DNA of 64,000 bases from Blasia pusilla (GCA_050084515.1 CM114275.1:1054001-1118000), one strand, 5' to 3'; numbered from the stretch's first letter, positions 36,559 through 48,106 are shown. Program-made: numbers and translations. Notes: generated by a model not told the origin, from the sequence alone.

Positions 36559-36664
36559 GTTGTGGTACACTTGCGTTTGTGGATACTCTCGTCTATGTTA
36601 TGTATGTATGTGCGTATGGTATGTTAGCGATGTATGTTGTATGACGATGTGGATTCGCACGACA
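36559..36664 (+). repeat. 106-bp repeat A, copy 1, just before the 3' LTR
   Basis: Matches 37037-37142 with about two differences. It runs from GTTGTGGTACACTT to GATTCGCACGACA. A purine-rich aggggcgag directly precedes it, which could be a polypurine tract marking the LTR start. That would make A plus B the full LTR. Confidence 0.85.
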
Positions 36665-36667
36665 ATT

Positions 36668-37036
36668 TGTCATGACCATACGAATTATGTCGTAGAGTAT
36701 GGTGTCTTTGGTAGAGGCCATTCCTTATGTAGGACCGTAGTGGCTTGGTAGAGATGCGGTTCCATACATAGGGTTGGGGGTTACTCACTTGGGGGTGACT
36801 TTCCCAGTAGGGCCCGCTCTTAGGTTGGAGGATATAAGGTGGCTTGCCCTCAAAGAACAGTCAATTCTTTGAGTTGAGCCTGTTGCGTTGGGAGTTAGCC
36901 TTGGTAGTGAGTAGAGCTCTTGGCTATGGTGTTTCCCGCAAGCTTCGACCTAGATTCTCCCATCGTGGAGTGGGTTTGGCTCGATTGTATGTGATTGTAA
37001 ACGTGTTTTATGACAATAGGTCTTTCACGGATTTCA
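36668..37036 (+). repeat. 3' LTR segment (B)
   Basis: Direct repeat of 27727-28096 with few differences. It starts TGTCATGACC and ends GGATTTCA, compatible with TG...CA termini. Confidence 0.85.
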
Positions 37037-37142
37037 GTTGTGGTACACTTGCGTTTGTGGATACTCTCGTCTATGTTATGTATGTATGTGAGTATGGTAT
37101 GTCAGCGATGTATGTTGTATGACGATGTGGATTCGCACGACA
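37037..37142 (+). repeat. 106-bp repeat A, copy 2, just after the 3' LTR
   Basis: Second copy of repeat A. It is followed at once by a CT tract (37145-37167). The final CACGACA is nearly the inverted complement of the TGTCATG start of segment B, so B plus A could also be the LTR. No copy of A is present next to the 5' segment. Confidence 0.85.
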
Positions 37143-37144
37143 CA

Positions 37145-37167
37145 CTCTCTCTCTCTCTCTCTCTCTC
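37145..37167. repeat. (CT)n microsatellite
   Basis: About eleven CT dinucleotides directly follow repeat A copy 2, mirroring the long CT tract at the other end of the element. Confidence 0.9.
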
Positions 37168-37189
37168 ATGAAATCAAACCCATTTCGAT

Positions 37190-37830
37190 GTAGAATTCAT
37201 CCCCTATTCCTCCTCATTAGACCGTGAAGAGATCTTGACCGACCTTAAATCCTACGAGTAGAAGATTTGGGATGAGCCTCAAAGACCAAACTAGTGGCAC
37301 GTTTCATAGGTTATTCGATGAATCCACCGAGTGGTCACCGCTTTCAAGTCCCTCGAGATGCATATCATCTCCCTAGAAGGTCTCATCCCCAAGCCTCCGC
37401 CAATCTTCCCCGATGGCTCACTTAAATTAAAATACGACGGTTAATTCTTCAAGGTGCGTTCTAAACGGTTCCTTATTTCAAACCTCAAACATGATTAACC
37501 CCTTGTTCCAAGACTCAACCATGTAAGGAGAGAGAGGTCCCTCCATGTAGGTACTTTTGAGGTTATCCAAATGAACCCAAAATTTCCCAACATCCACAAT
37601 GAGCCCTGGGGTGTGGTCACAACCGATCTTGATGAGGTTACATAGATATCAACCTAATCCCTCACTCCCCAATATAGGCAAGTCCTTCAAGACTTGGAAT
37701 AAACTTCCTTGATAGTCTAGGAATCTAAAATGGCGCTAGCGCACGCAAGGAGGAAGAAACGAGAAGGTGCGGATCACGAAGGCAAGTGGGGGGATGAAAA
37801 AGAAGGGGGAGATGGGGCCCATATGGATAA
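37190..37830 (+). pseudogene. decayed coding relic of unknown identity
   Basis: One plus-strand frame reads protein-like for about 210 codons with no frameshift, but is cut by about ten stops. The stops are TAG, TAA or TGA at places where CAG, CAA or CGA would fit. Recognisable but unassigned stretches include SLEMHIISLEGLIPKPPPIF (about 37350-37409), then HVGTFEVIQMNPKFPNIHNE (37541-37600), and a basic ALAHARRKKREGAD near 37731-37772. I do not recognise the family. It may be part of another transposon or a dead host gene. The stop pattern suggests loss of methylated cytosines by deamination rather than indel decay. Confidence 0.5.
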
Positions 37831-39785
37831 GTCCTTCTATAAGACGGACGTAAGTCCATGGACATATACATGTCTGCGAATACAGACTTTGTCCATATGC
37901 AACATTGGGCTTAGGGCTCGCATGGCAAGCTCGGCCGCAGGGCCTATGCAAGCCTGAGTCCATAACCTATAACATCCATAACCTATAACAATATAACTTG
38001 TGTTATGCATAAATCAATAATCATGTTTCCAAAAATTAGAATTGCTTTTTAGTATATTACTCAAATATTTTCCCATAATCACAAAAACAATAGTACAAAT
38101 AAACATCTACATTAGTAACAAATGAAAGATGACAATCTTCCACGAGGGTTCTCTCGTGGATTGGCATTCTTCCTTTTATCAATGCTTAATATGCTTATGA
38201 GATAATGGGATGGATACATTGAAAAGGAAAGAATTAGGGGTGGGAGAGGGTTCTAATAAGAAGCCAAAGGAAACTTAGGAAAGCGTGAGAGGGGGAGAGG
38301 GAATGGGAGGGAGGACTTTTTGGGTTATATCTATTTAGAATATTTATTAAAAAATTTGAGAAGTGCACAAAATGATGTTTGCCGAATAAGTGCTCAATTT
38401 TTACATTTTCACTTTTCTATAAATTTTGAGTATTTAATAAAAAAAATTAATCATATTTTTATTTTTATTTTCCATTCTAATTTAATTTTCTTTCTCATGA
38501 AAATTTAGAAACTTGTTACTTTTTGATTATTTTCTTCTACATATAAGATCGCAAATTATTATCTAAATAAGAACATAACTCGTAATTAAAATGGAAGGCG
38601 GAACCCATCGAAAGACCGAATGAATCCACAAGCAACTATTGAAGTGGTTGAAGTGACGGACGTGGATGTGATTCGTCGACGGCGGAGTACGAAGTCCGTT
38701 GAATGTTTGTACATACTGCACATTTACAATGACGTGTCGTGGCTACATTCGCAAACGCGATCTGGCGACGAAACGGAAACCGGCGAACTTACGTCCACTG
38801 TCGGCGTCTCTCCCCGCCACAGTTCATCCATCGGTTCAGGCCCTCTCAACTGACGGCGATCGAGTGACTGCTGGCCATTAGCAGAGGCTCAAGGTGGCTG
38901 TGGGTCGTCGATCTTGCGTAGACATCGATCGGTGGATATCTTCCTGACAGCGGACGGCGTAGAAACGTTCAGAGAATCTGCTGACAATTGGTGCACTAAA
39001 AAATGGGCAGTTCAATATTCTCTTGAAAAGGAGCTGCAGATGTTCAATACATTCTATGGGAAAGAGGATGGGAGTGAGGAAATAATTTTTTCATGAGTTT
39101 TTTCCTTTTTTTTCCATGAGTTTGTTGTTGCGTAAATATGCACGAGAGAAGTTAAGTGTTTCATTTTAATAAAAACTAGTATATGCCTGAAAATCAAGCC
39201 TTGAGGAAAGACATCGGGTTAAGTTAGCTCATCCAGCTTTCTTATGACGTTAGTTTAACTCTTCTGTTACACTTATCATCCTTAGAAGAGGGCAAAAAGT
39301 ACGCGTGTCAACATTGGCGGAAGGGGTTTTTCTTAAACCCCGTCCTCTTTTAATTATATAAGTAATCATGTGTAGGACGAGTTTGCAAAAGAAACCCCAT
39401 TGAGTAGTTTTTGAGGTTTTTTTTTCTTTAATTGTGGACTTTCATTCCCATGGAGAGTTTCATGGCCTCATTAGTTTTGAGGATATAATGAGAATAAAAG
39501 TTTACTACAATATGTGTTAAGAGTTTTCCTTTTATATTCAAGATTTTTGGCATGCGAAAAGTTTTGCCATCAGGTTTCCATGGTAGTAAAAAAATTTTTG
39601 TAAACATCTTAAGCAAAACTAACATGCATATGCATCTACTCTAACAAAAATTTGAAATGGCCACTAAAATAGTATTATTGCAACTTTTTTTAAAGGTTTT
39701 GTCACACTGCTTGATTCTCTAATTTCCCCTATATAGCCTCTTTCCATCCCTCTTACATGATACATTGCAAGGGCATATATATGTT
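37831..39785. other. non-coding stretch
   Basis: AT-rich except for a more GC-balanced block at 38600-39000. Small open frames there show no domain and no splice context. No feature was recognised. Confidence 0.4.
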
Positions 39786-40584
39786 CAAACTTGTCAGATT
39801 TGGACAAGTCAAACTTGAATTTATACTCTTCCGTGCATGGATATTTTTTGGTTTTGTCTAGGAGCATCTTCTGGACTGATGGCATATCTTGCAGTCAATA
39901 GGATTCCGACGGGTTGCACAGGTTGCATGACTGAATGGTGAGTTGGCTTTTTAATTTGTGTATGCATTTTTTTCATTGGTTGCAACCTGCAATCAATGGT
40001 CAAGTGGTTTCTTACTTTTTGCTTTTCTACGTTGCATTCAACCCTGAACTGTCGAAATCCGACAGGTTCAAGCTAGATTTTATGCTATTCTTTTTGTGTG
40101 GTGTGTTTGGTCTCTCCTGGACTCTACTAGACGGTTATAGTGACTCGCAACCCGTAGGATTTCGACGGGTTGCATGTCTGATTGGGGATGTGTTTTATGA
40201 GGTTTTGGTTTCTGTCAAGTTCAAACTTGTATAAGATGTCTTTGGTAAGCTCTTATGGTCAGTTGTAATGTCTTCCAACATGTCGAATTCCGAAGGGTTG
40301 CAAGATAAAGAAAATGAAGACACTGCTTTCAACCTGTCGGATTCCAACATGTTGCAGGCGGTATCAATGTTTTTCTTATCTTTTTTTTTTCTCTTTCCCT
40401 CTGGGAGTTGTCTCTAAAATTTTCCTCGTGTTGTCATGTCTTGCAACCTGTCAGATTCCGAAGGGTTGCAGATGTGAATAGAACTTGTGTTTCTTAACAT
40501 TTATTCATATGGATGAGAAATTATTCTTACACCTTTTTGCTTACAACCTATCATGCAACCTGTCGGATTTCGACAGGTTGCAAG
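39786..40584. repeat. array of imperfect palindromic motifs (about 8-9 copies)
   Basis: A roughly 27-base near-palindrome with consensus GCAACCTGTCGGA, a short centre, then CGACAGGTTGC recurs with spacings of about 50-145 bases. Copies lie at about 39786-39818 (AACTTGTC variant), 39889-39930 (half copy), 39978-40000 (half), 40045-40070, 40146-40175, 40275-40304, 40328-40357, 40441-40471 and 40554-40584. The spacers are AT-rich and unrelated. Arms vary together in some copies (ACTTGTC with GACAAGT), which hints that pairing is kept. No gene is nearby. Confidence 0.75.
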
Positions 40585-41120
40585 TCTGGGTGATCTTAGT
40601 CACTTTTCTTTTTTCTAATCTTTGATCTGAACCTATGGGTTTCCTGTCATATCTCCACATATATGATAGGTTGTTCTCCTTTTTTTCCTTATCTATGATG
40701 ACTCATATCTTCCAATTCTTCCTCTACTAGATGATTGTCACCTATAAATTCAATAGCTCTTTCTTTTTTCTCACCTCTGATCAGAATGGAACCTGTGGGT
40801 TTCCTCTCATATCTTCACATGTAGGTCATTCTTACATTGTCAAGCCTAAAAGGTCACATATTCAATTTTCAAATAAAATATTTTTTTCTATTTTAAGAAT
40901 TTAATTCTATTGCAAAAGGGAATGTGGGGATTGTTAACCTAATTTATGGAAATTATGGGGAGGCTTAGAGCAAAACTATCAAGACATCTCATATGATTAT
41001 GACCAAGCCTTAAGTTTGTTATATGGTAGTATGAGGCCTTGACCAACATAAAGATATGCAAGTCATGGTTACATTAATGGATCCTTGAAAGATAACATCC
41101 CATTCTAAAGAAAAAATAAT
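40585..41120. other. non-coding stretch
   Basis: AT-rich sequence with a diverged local duplication ('gatctgaacctatgggtttcct' and a relative near 40780). No gene was recognised. Confidence 0.4.
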
Positions 41121-41122
41121 AA

Positions 41123-42862
41123 TTATAAACCTTCTTTCATCTCTCCACGCTCACATAATATGGCGGCCAACTGGAACACCTCAACTGGTCCAACTCCCAA
41201 CGTTGCCAACTCTATGGTGGAAAATAGTGGAGTCTGACTCACTTTGGTGGCCACCTCCACCACTATGGTCGACACTGACTCCACTCGTGCCGGCATAGGA
41301 GTTGTCACTCCAACTCCTCGTGATGTCGACGTAGGTGCCTCAGCAGTAGGCACCGCTGGTCGTCGAGGCACCATCAATGGTGTGTGTAGTGCCTCCGACA
41401 ATGTGAACGATTGTGGAACCTTGGCGTGCCGCCCATCGGTCCCCTCTGGTGGGTCAATCTCAACTCCACCTCTCCATGGCTCGGTGCCTCTCGCAGCACC
41501 CCGAGTCACCACTGCAGCTGCCTCAACCTGGGCTGCACTACACATAAATCCCATACTGGCGAGATCCTCACCCGGGTCAGGGTAAGAGGTAGAAGCTGGA
41601 GTCACATTAGCTACTCGCAGCTCCGTGCCTTCCCTAAGCTGCATCATCGTCATGGCAGCAATCCTCTGCTCCAACTGATCGATGCGTGAGAGAAGTGTCA
41701 GCTCTGGTGCTCCTGCTCCATCTCCTCTGGCTGGTGGTGGTCCTCTACCACCACGTCCAGGAAGAACTCCCCGACCTCCTCCATGACGACCGCCCCCAAG
41801 CCCTTGGCCTACCTCTGGACATGCCCCTTGGCGAAGGTCAAAACATCTATCCCTAGTGTGACCATATCTGTGGCAATGGTCACACTGGTGCTGTGGTGGG
41901 GCCATCCTCTGTGGCTCCTGAGTAATCAGAGGCGCTGCCTATGGGCCCCTCCACACGTCCAACAAGACCACATCGGTCCCTGCTGGGCAACATATGTAGG
42001 TACGGGTCATTGCCTCATAGGCTCACGGTACCTGACCTGCTCTCTGGGCACACTGGCCCGCTCTCGTGGTTCTAGTGTTCGCTGTCGCACCTGTGGGGTC
42101 ACCGTCGCTCCTGGATCCATCGACTCTCGAGAAAATCCAGCGGTCACTACCTGCTCCTCACTCATATTGAGCTCAATACGGTCAGACAACTCAAAGACCA
42201 CCTTCAATGTGGGCTTCGCTGTGTGAATCAGCATCGCATCTCGGACTCTCCTCCATAGTTCTCGGTCCAGAACCCCGTACCAATACTGGAATGACTGCGC
42301 CTCAGTCACTCCAAACGTAGCAAAATCAGCCTCCTCATGCGTGTGAATGCCTCTCTCAGACTCTCACCCGATCGTCGCTGAAAATCCTATAGACTCTTCA
42401 GCTTGTCATTAAACGCCCGTAGCTCTTCCCCAACTGTCGGAAGAACTCCACTGTGGGGCTGAAGCTGGGTGGCCCTCTACCACCAGAGGTCTCTGCCACA
42501 TTGCTTGTCTCACTGCCCTCCTCTCCATCTAGTCTCCGGGCTGATGGTGTGGGTCTCTCTCCTCTCACAATCCCATCATATGCCTCGCGACCACTAGTGG
42601 ACACATACCCTGGAGCCCAATACATCCTCCAAGCACCGATCTCTACTGAATATAGTGATCGAAACTCCATGTAGTCATCCATCGGAGGACCCTCCAAGTG
42701 CTGGAACAACCCCTTCCACGCTATGAAAGGGTTGAACCGTGTCGGGGTCCGTATCTCTTGGAAGTCGCACCATATGTCGAACTCATGGATAAAATCATCT
42801 AAGTTGATGGTGCCCACTGCACCCAAGAAACGATGCATGCCCCGATGGCCCATGTCGTTCAT
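41123..42862 (-). pseudogene. retrotransposon gag relic, minus strand (gag-only element)
   Basis: The frame 42862-42398 starts a gag with FIAWKGLFQHLEGPPMDD, nearly identical to the gag at 29.9 kb. After frame breaks it continues at 42309-42007 (KVVFELSDRIELNMSEEQVV) and in a 260-residue frame at 41905-41123. That frame holds the zinc knuckle CDHCHRYGHTRDRC (41843-41884) and a Gly/Arg-rich stretch. It is the best-preserved gag of this family in the window. No protease, RT or integrase follows downstream (below 41120), so the element is truncated or a gag-only derivative. Confidence 0.8.
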
Positions 42863-42999
42863 CTCCTGCCAAGTACTAGTGTCTCTGTCTACGTCTCGTC
42901 ACCAGACCCAGTGTCCAGTGGTGACGATCCAGCCACGGATGGATGTCGAGGTAGCTCCTCACTGGTAACTTGGTATCTCACTCCACTCCGTGTCACACC

Positions 43000-44690
43000 A
43001 CTACTACTGCTCGCACTACCCCGTTCTTCCAAACCCTGGAAGAACGCCGTGATGACAAAGCCTGTCTCACCCGCTCAAGCACTCACACTCACCGCGAGTC
43101 TCCCACCCTCCTTACTAGCTCACCTATGCTAACATCAATCCCATGATGACATACCCGGCCTCATGCACACTCAACACTTGGGCTCACCATGAGCCTCCCA
43201 ACTGACTCACCTAACGTAGCGACACTCTCTCGGGTCATACACGCGACCCCTACTCGGCAACCGCCGTATATCCACCAGCATGCTACACATGAACAGAATC
43301 TACACTCGTCACCATCACTGCACCCACCTAGCATCAGCTACTACCCGATACCCAGCACTCTCAATCACATACGACAAATGCGGGAAAAGGGACTCGAATG
43401 GGTAACCTGATCACGCCCCAACTCTTTGCACTGGCGTCAACATGCACTCCTCCACGTGATATGACAACCTCCGCAACATGACACTCTCCTCGACCAGCAC
43501 GTCAAACCTCCCGTCAGTGTAGGTTCGTGTGTCCCCATCACAACCATCGCAATTCCCAGTCGGTGAAGAACTAATCAGTTGTCCTCCAACCTGCTTGTAA
43601 CGACCAACAAAGTCCTATCGCGAATCCCATCCACGATCGCGAGACACTAAGTCCTGTAGAACTTTCCACTGCATAATCGAACTCAACCACGTCGGACCCC
43701 AACCATGTCTTCCCTTCCGACTACGTCCGACTTTACCACGTCACTCTTGTCAACTGTGGTGCCATGTCGGCCTGCCCTACCACGTTCAGCCCCTGCAACT
43801 CCACCACATCCACTCGGCCCTGACCACATCCGCATGTGCCATACCACGTTGATGGGAGAAAAACTTGGCCCGCGGCCCTATGCGGGCCCCTTGGGTCCTA
43901 AATGTGAGGGGGGGCCTTCCGGGCCCACATCCCTATGGGGTACTAAATGCAGGGGAGGGGGAACCCTCCCAAACTGCGGTGGAAGAGAGGGGGGACGAGG
44001 GGTGGGCGGGCCTTACGGGCCCGTACCCCTATGGGGTGTAAATACGGGGTTTAGGGGACTAAATGCGGGGCCGTGGCCGCCCTTCCACCCGTCACTGCCT
44101 GTCTGTGCCCTTCCACCCCCGCCGCTTGTCATCAGTGCCCTTCCACCGTCGCCGCTCTTACGCTTTCGTCGCGCCTAACCCTAGTTCTAGACCCCTAGCT
44201 AGCCGCTTTTACTTGATAGCCCCCCGGCGGCTGCAAGACTCAAAACCTGCTCTTTTCTTCTCTCTCCTGACACCCCTCACTCGCGGACACCGGACACCCC
44301 ACCACACACTACACTCGGCTGCTGTCCCCCATCAATCCGCACCAGCAAAATCTGAGAAAAACGGACAGCGCTTCTGCCCACGGCCTTCCGAACAGAAAAA
44401 ATGACAAATATGATGCCAACCAACGTCTCCACGAGCTCCCGACCAAGGCAACTCGCTTGCCTACCTGCAAACAACAAATTCCCACTAGCCCCCTGACATC
44501 TTTCTCTTCTCATGTAAAAATAAAGAGTAGTAAAAACGGCACACCCGTCCTAAAACTCCACTCCTTAATCTACATCGGCATATCGAGCCTCGTCCACCTT
44601 GTGCTATCAAGGAATCCGGACGCTAGCACCCTAGTCCTATCTCACACACATACAAGGGAGGTGCTCCAACGACCCAACATGAGAAAGATG
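43000..44690 (-). mobile_element. leader / LTR-proximal region of the gag-only element
   Basis: DNA upstream of the minus-strand gag. It includes a GC-rich block (about 43860-44060) with repeated phrases such as 'cttacgggcccgtacccctatgggg'. The part near 43300-43430 resembles the leader-like DNA at 26.3 kb and 58.2 kb. Open frames on either strand here show no domain. Confidence 0.45.
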
Positions 44691-44875
44691 GCTTAGGAAA
44701 GCCATGTACCTCTCTTATATAGGGTTGGGAAGAGCCAAAAGGCTCTTCCCCTAAAAATAGCCCTCCCCTTGGTAACCTGCGCGCACAGGTTATCAGGGGC
44801 GGGTGACCTGGTCAACAAGTCATCCGGCTGTAAAAGACCTCAACATGAAAGTTGTCAGAAACGACGTTCCTGACA
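44690..44875 (-). promoter_or_regulatory. probable U3/TATA region of an LTR (minus strand)
   Basis: Read on the minus strand, the sequence begins TGTCAGGAACG near 44875 and reaches CTATATAAGAGAG at about 44710-44722, with short GC-rich palindromes between (AACCTG...CAGGTT). This is how the 5' part of a plant LTR looks. The LTR 3' border and a second LTR were not found. Confidence 0.45.
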
Positions 44876-45049
44876 CAATGGACCTATCCTCAACCTCATC
44901 CGACACCGTGGGACAAAGTTACACTCAAGATAGTCCGCTGGCTCCTACGCCCTATCCACGATAGATCTCGGCCTATCGGCTACTCAGATGTGACACTCTT
45001 CCCTTCACGGCCTATACACAATCTCTTCAAACACTTTTTTATTTCGCGT

Positions 45050-45275
45050 GCATCGCATGCGCACCTTATTTTTATTATTATGGGAGAGTGCCTTTTTGAT
45101 TTACAAGCACCTTTCTGCTTGACACGTGGCAACTAGGTAGGAAGAAAATATTTCACATGCTACGGGCACCTTATCTACATTATTATGGGAGAGTGTCCAC
45201 TTGATTTGCAAACACCTCTCTGCTTGACACATAACAACTAGGCAACACGAAAATCTTTCACATGCTACGGGCAGT
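45050..45275. repeat. diverged tandem duplication, unit about 105-115 bp
   Basis: Two units share 'ttattatgggagagtg', 'tgcttgacac' and 'cacatgctacgggca'. A third, weaker relative lies near 46160-46200. It sits beside Helitron-like ends and is probably part of a transposon. Confidence 0.6.
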
Positions 45276-45364
45276 AAGAAAAAAATTTGAATTTATGTGC
45301 AACATCATTAATCTCTTCCCTTCACGGGCTATACACTAGCTTTTCAAACACTTTTTTATTTCCA

Positions 45365-45426
45365 GTGCATCGCACGGACGCCTTACTAGTCTATATTACT
45401 AGTGTAAGCCCATGCATGCGATGCAT
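45365..45426. mobile_element. two facing Helitron-like termini
   Basis: GTGCATCGCACGGACGCC followed by TTACTAGT (45365-45390) is followed within seven bases by ACTAGTGTAAGCCC and ATGCGATGCAT (45398-45426), roughly the reverse complement. The hairpin-then-CTAGT arrangement is characteristic of plant Helitron 3' ends. No helicase gene is present. Confidence 0.4.
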
Positions 45427-45536
45427 CAATTTATATCGTTTTTTTTCTTTACTATATGTATAGATTATTGTTGAACCCCTTCTTGATTCTCAAACACCGC
45501 TCCTCTTGGCACAAGTCCCTTTTAACCAATAAGGTA

Positions 45537-46061
45537 ATTAGTTTTTTAAATCAATAAGATCTATTCAAATTAGTTTAAAATATTACAAAATGGATAATTC
45601 AAAATTATTCATCGTTTCAGCACCACCCAATGTTTGGGGAGAAAGAGGTTATATGTTGAACTAGTCGGAATATATGTTTCCAATTCAATTTCTCAATCAA
45701 TGGCCGAAAACCAACCATACATGCAGATTATCCTTTGTATTTGTATATGTATAGTTGACCAAACTGAGAAATTTTTTTAAATTTACGAAAAACTAGGCAT
45801 GGGTAGTTTTTTCGTAAATTTTTAAAAATTCTCAGTTTGGTCAACTATACATATACAAATACAAAGGATAATCTGCATGTATGGTTGGTTTTCGGCCATT
45901 GATCGAGAAATTGAATTGGAAACATATATTCCGACTAGCTCAACATATAACCTCTTTCTCCCCAAACATTGGGTGGTGCTGAAACGATGAATAATTTTGA
46001 ATTATCCATTTTGTAATATTTTAAACTAATTAGAATAGATCTTATTGATTTAAAAAACTAA
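45537..46061. repeat. large near-perfect inverted repeat, arms about 259 bp
   Basis: The arm 45537-45795 is the reverse complement of 45804-46061 with only a handful of differences, separated by an 8-base loop (GGCATGGG). Transcription from either side would give a very long double-stranded hairpin. No coding frame is present. It could be a foldback transposon, a recent inverted duplication, or a precursor locus for small RNAs. Confidence 0.9.
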
Positions 46062-48061
46062 CCAACTAGTGTATATCGTAATCAAAGTAGGGACAAAAAT
46101 TATAAAAATTCATATTCACTAAATCTAATCTATTTTGTATTACTATTGAAGAATGTTTTTTTATTTGCAAACATTTGTTCGTTTGACACGTGACAACCCG
46201 ACTCCAAGAAAAAAAATTTGTTTGGACATGATTAGTACATTCAGTTCCGGATTTGGCATGTAATTAAGTGAAGGGAGTAACCATGCCTACTAGTTTAATT
46301 GTAATTCTAGATTTTTTTTCTCATAGTTTTAATTTTCAACCAAGAACTGAAATACCACCGGAATTTGGAAAATGTTCTTAATTTAATTAGAAGAGTTTGA
46401 AGACGAAAAGTTGCATACCGTACGAAGCACACGGGCGTATGCCTCGTGGTCATCGATGAGCGGACGGAACAAGTCACTATGAGAGCGCATCCATGAATCG
46501 TTGCGGATGACTTATTCGTGGTTCCGTTAAGCGGAGCGGATCCCAGATTCCCAGCAGCCCATCCACTTGCATTCATCCGTCGGTGACTACAGTCTTCGTT
46601 ACAGTGACCTATTAGTCATCCGTAGTCGATGACTACAGAACGCCGAGAATCTGTTCCCGGGACTCGTGGGCCCACCAAATTGCCCCTCCCAGTGGCTGTG
46701 GCTGTAGAGTTGGATTAGGACGAGGATGACTAGGGTTTATTTGGAGTGGAGCTCAGTGGACCCCACGGTCTGACGGACCCACCAAGCAAAGAGCCCGAGG
46801 ACAACCGGCGAAGATGACCGCCGTCAATCCTCTGGGATTGGTTTCCGTCCAGTAATTGTGGACGGGGATGTTACTCGCAGGGAGCGGGTCACTCGGACAT
46901 GAAGGATCGGATCAGATCGGATCGTCGGAGGGCGAAGGACTGGACTTCAAAACTCGATAACTTAAAGTGCAGCTGGAGTGGAGAAGAGGCCTCAATAAAC
47001 GTAACCTTCACGGGAAAAAGGTGCTAAAATCACCAGACATAGCCTGAGCCCGCCGAGTGCGCGAGGAGGTGGCCTGCGGACCTGCGGAGGGGTCCCTGTC
47101 CGAAGCCGTTTTATCGGTGGAGTGTAAGACCGAACATGAGACTCTAGCGCAAAACTCCTCCTGTTGCAGGAGTCGCTGTCCAAAACCGTTTCATTGTAGT
47201 GTTATTTTGGTTGAAGGGGACGTGCGAAGCTCTTTCCGTAGCGCTCGGCCATCGCTCGCGTGCCGACGACATCCACGACTCTTGCGACAGCGGATTCAAA
47301 GTGCAAAACCGTCACTTTTCAACCAGCAAATCCGTGCCGTCTCTCTCTCTCTCACTCTCGATCTGCTCCGGAGAATCCCAGAGGATAGGGAGGGGAGTAT
47401 TGGAAGCGTTGCCATGGATGTTTGCTCCTCTTCCGGATTCCGGAGGCTTGCTTAATTAAGGAGGACTGATTTCGGTTCACCACAGGGGGGAGGAAAGGGG
47501 TGGGCGCTTTCGAGCAGCTATTATGAGGTTGTGAGGGCGCAGTCAGGCACAGGAGAGAAGCCCGGAGTTGTGAGTCCGCGGCACATTAGGAGTGGTGGCA
47601 GCTAAGGTGGGACCGATCATCCGACTCGGGATTGAACGCACGTACTAATTGCAAACGCCGCCCATGCTCCTGCAGCGTCCAGCAGCAACAGCCGCGGCGG
47701 CGGCACTGCTTTAAAAGGAGGAGCTTCGGAGTGCTCTTCAGCGTGAACGACTCCCAAAGGTACGCGATCTGTCATCTGATACCCAACTCCTCCACCATTG
47801 TTGTTGTTGGCATGGATGGCTCGCCGAGAGTCTCTCCCGGAGTCGGCGTACGCCATGAATCCCTTCGCTTCTAGAGCCGCTATCGTGCACGTCCGCCCGG
47901 CAGCTCACCGCTCGCTCGGGTGATCTCATCCTCTCCCTCCCTACGTCTTCGATTGGTTGGTGTCGTCCACAACGAAGCGAGTGAATGAGTGAGGGTAAGC
48001 TCGTCGTGCTCGCCGTCGATATAACGATCGAACAGTCCAGCTGGGAATTGGAGCTACAGGA
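46062..48061. other. upstream region of the GDSL gene, no supported exon
   Basis: GC content rises from about 46400. Several short open frames occur on both strands (for example 47057-47455 + and 47617-47856 -) but none has a recognisable domain or clear splice borders. A short CT run lies at 47340-47353. It may contain promoter, non-coding exons or an unrecognised gene. Confidence 0.4.
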
Positions 48062-48106
48062 GAGCTGTAGATGTGTGAGTTCCACGAACTCACACATCTA
48101 CAGCTC
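48062..48106. repeat. perfect 20-bp hairpin
   Basis: GAGCTGTAGATGTGTGAGTT at 48062-48081 pairs without mismatch with 48087-48106 across the loop CCACG. It lies about 0.84 kb upstream of the GDSL gene start. A perfect stem of this size is unusual by chance. It is shorter than typical plant miRNA precursors. Confidence 0.85.

Noticed and set aside
39786-40584. Palindromic array as a CRISPR locus
   Set aside because: Spacing is irregular, repeats are degenerate, no cas genes are near, and the surrounding genome is eukaryotic.
43705-44404. 157- and 113-codon plus-strand frames in the GC-rich block
   Set aside because: Low-complexity Pro/Gly-rich translation of the leader of a minus-strand retroelement; no domain.
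47057-47875. Overlapping frames on both strands upstream of the GDSL gene
   Set aside because: GC-rich DNA yields long chance frames; none has a motif, a clear start context or splice partners.
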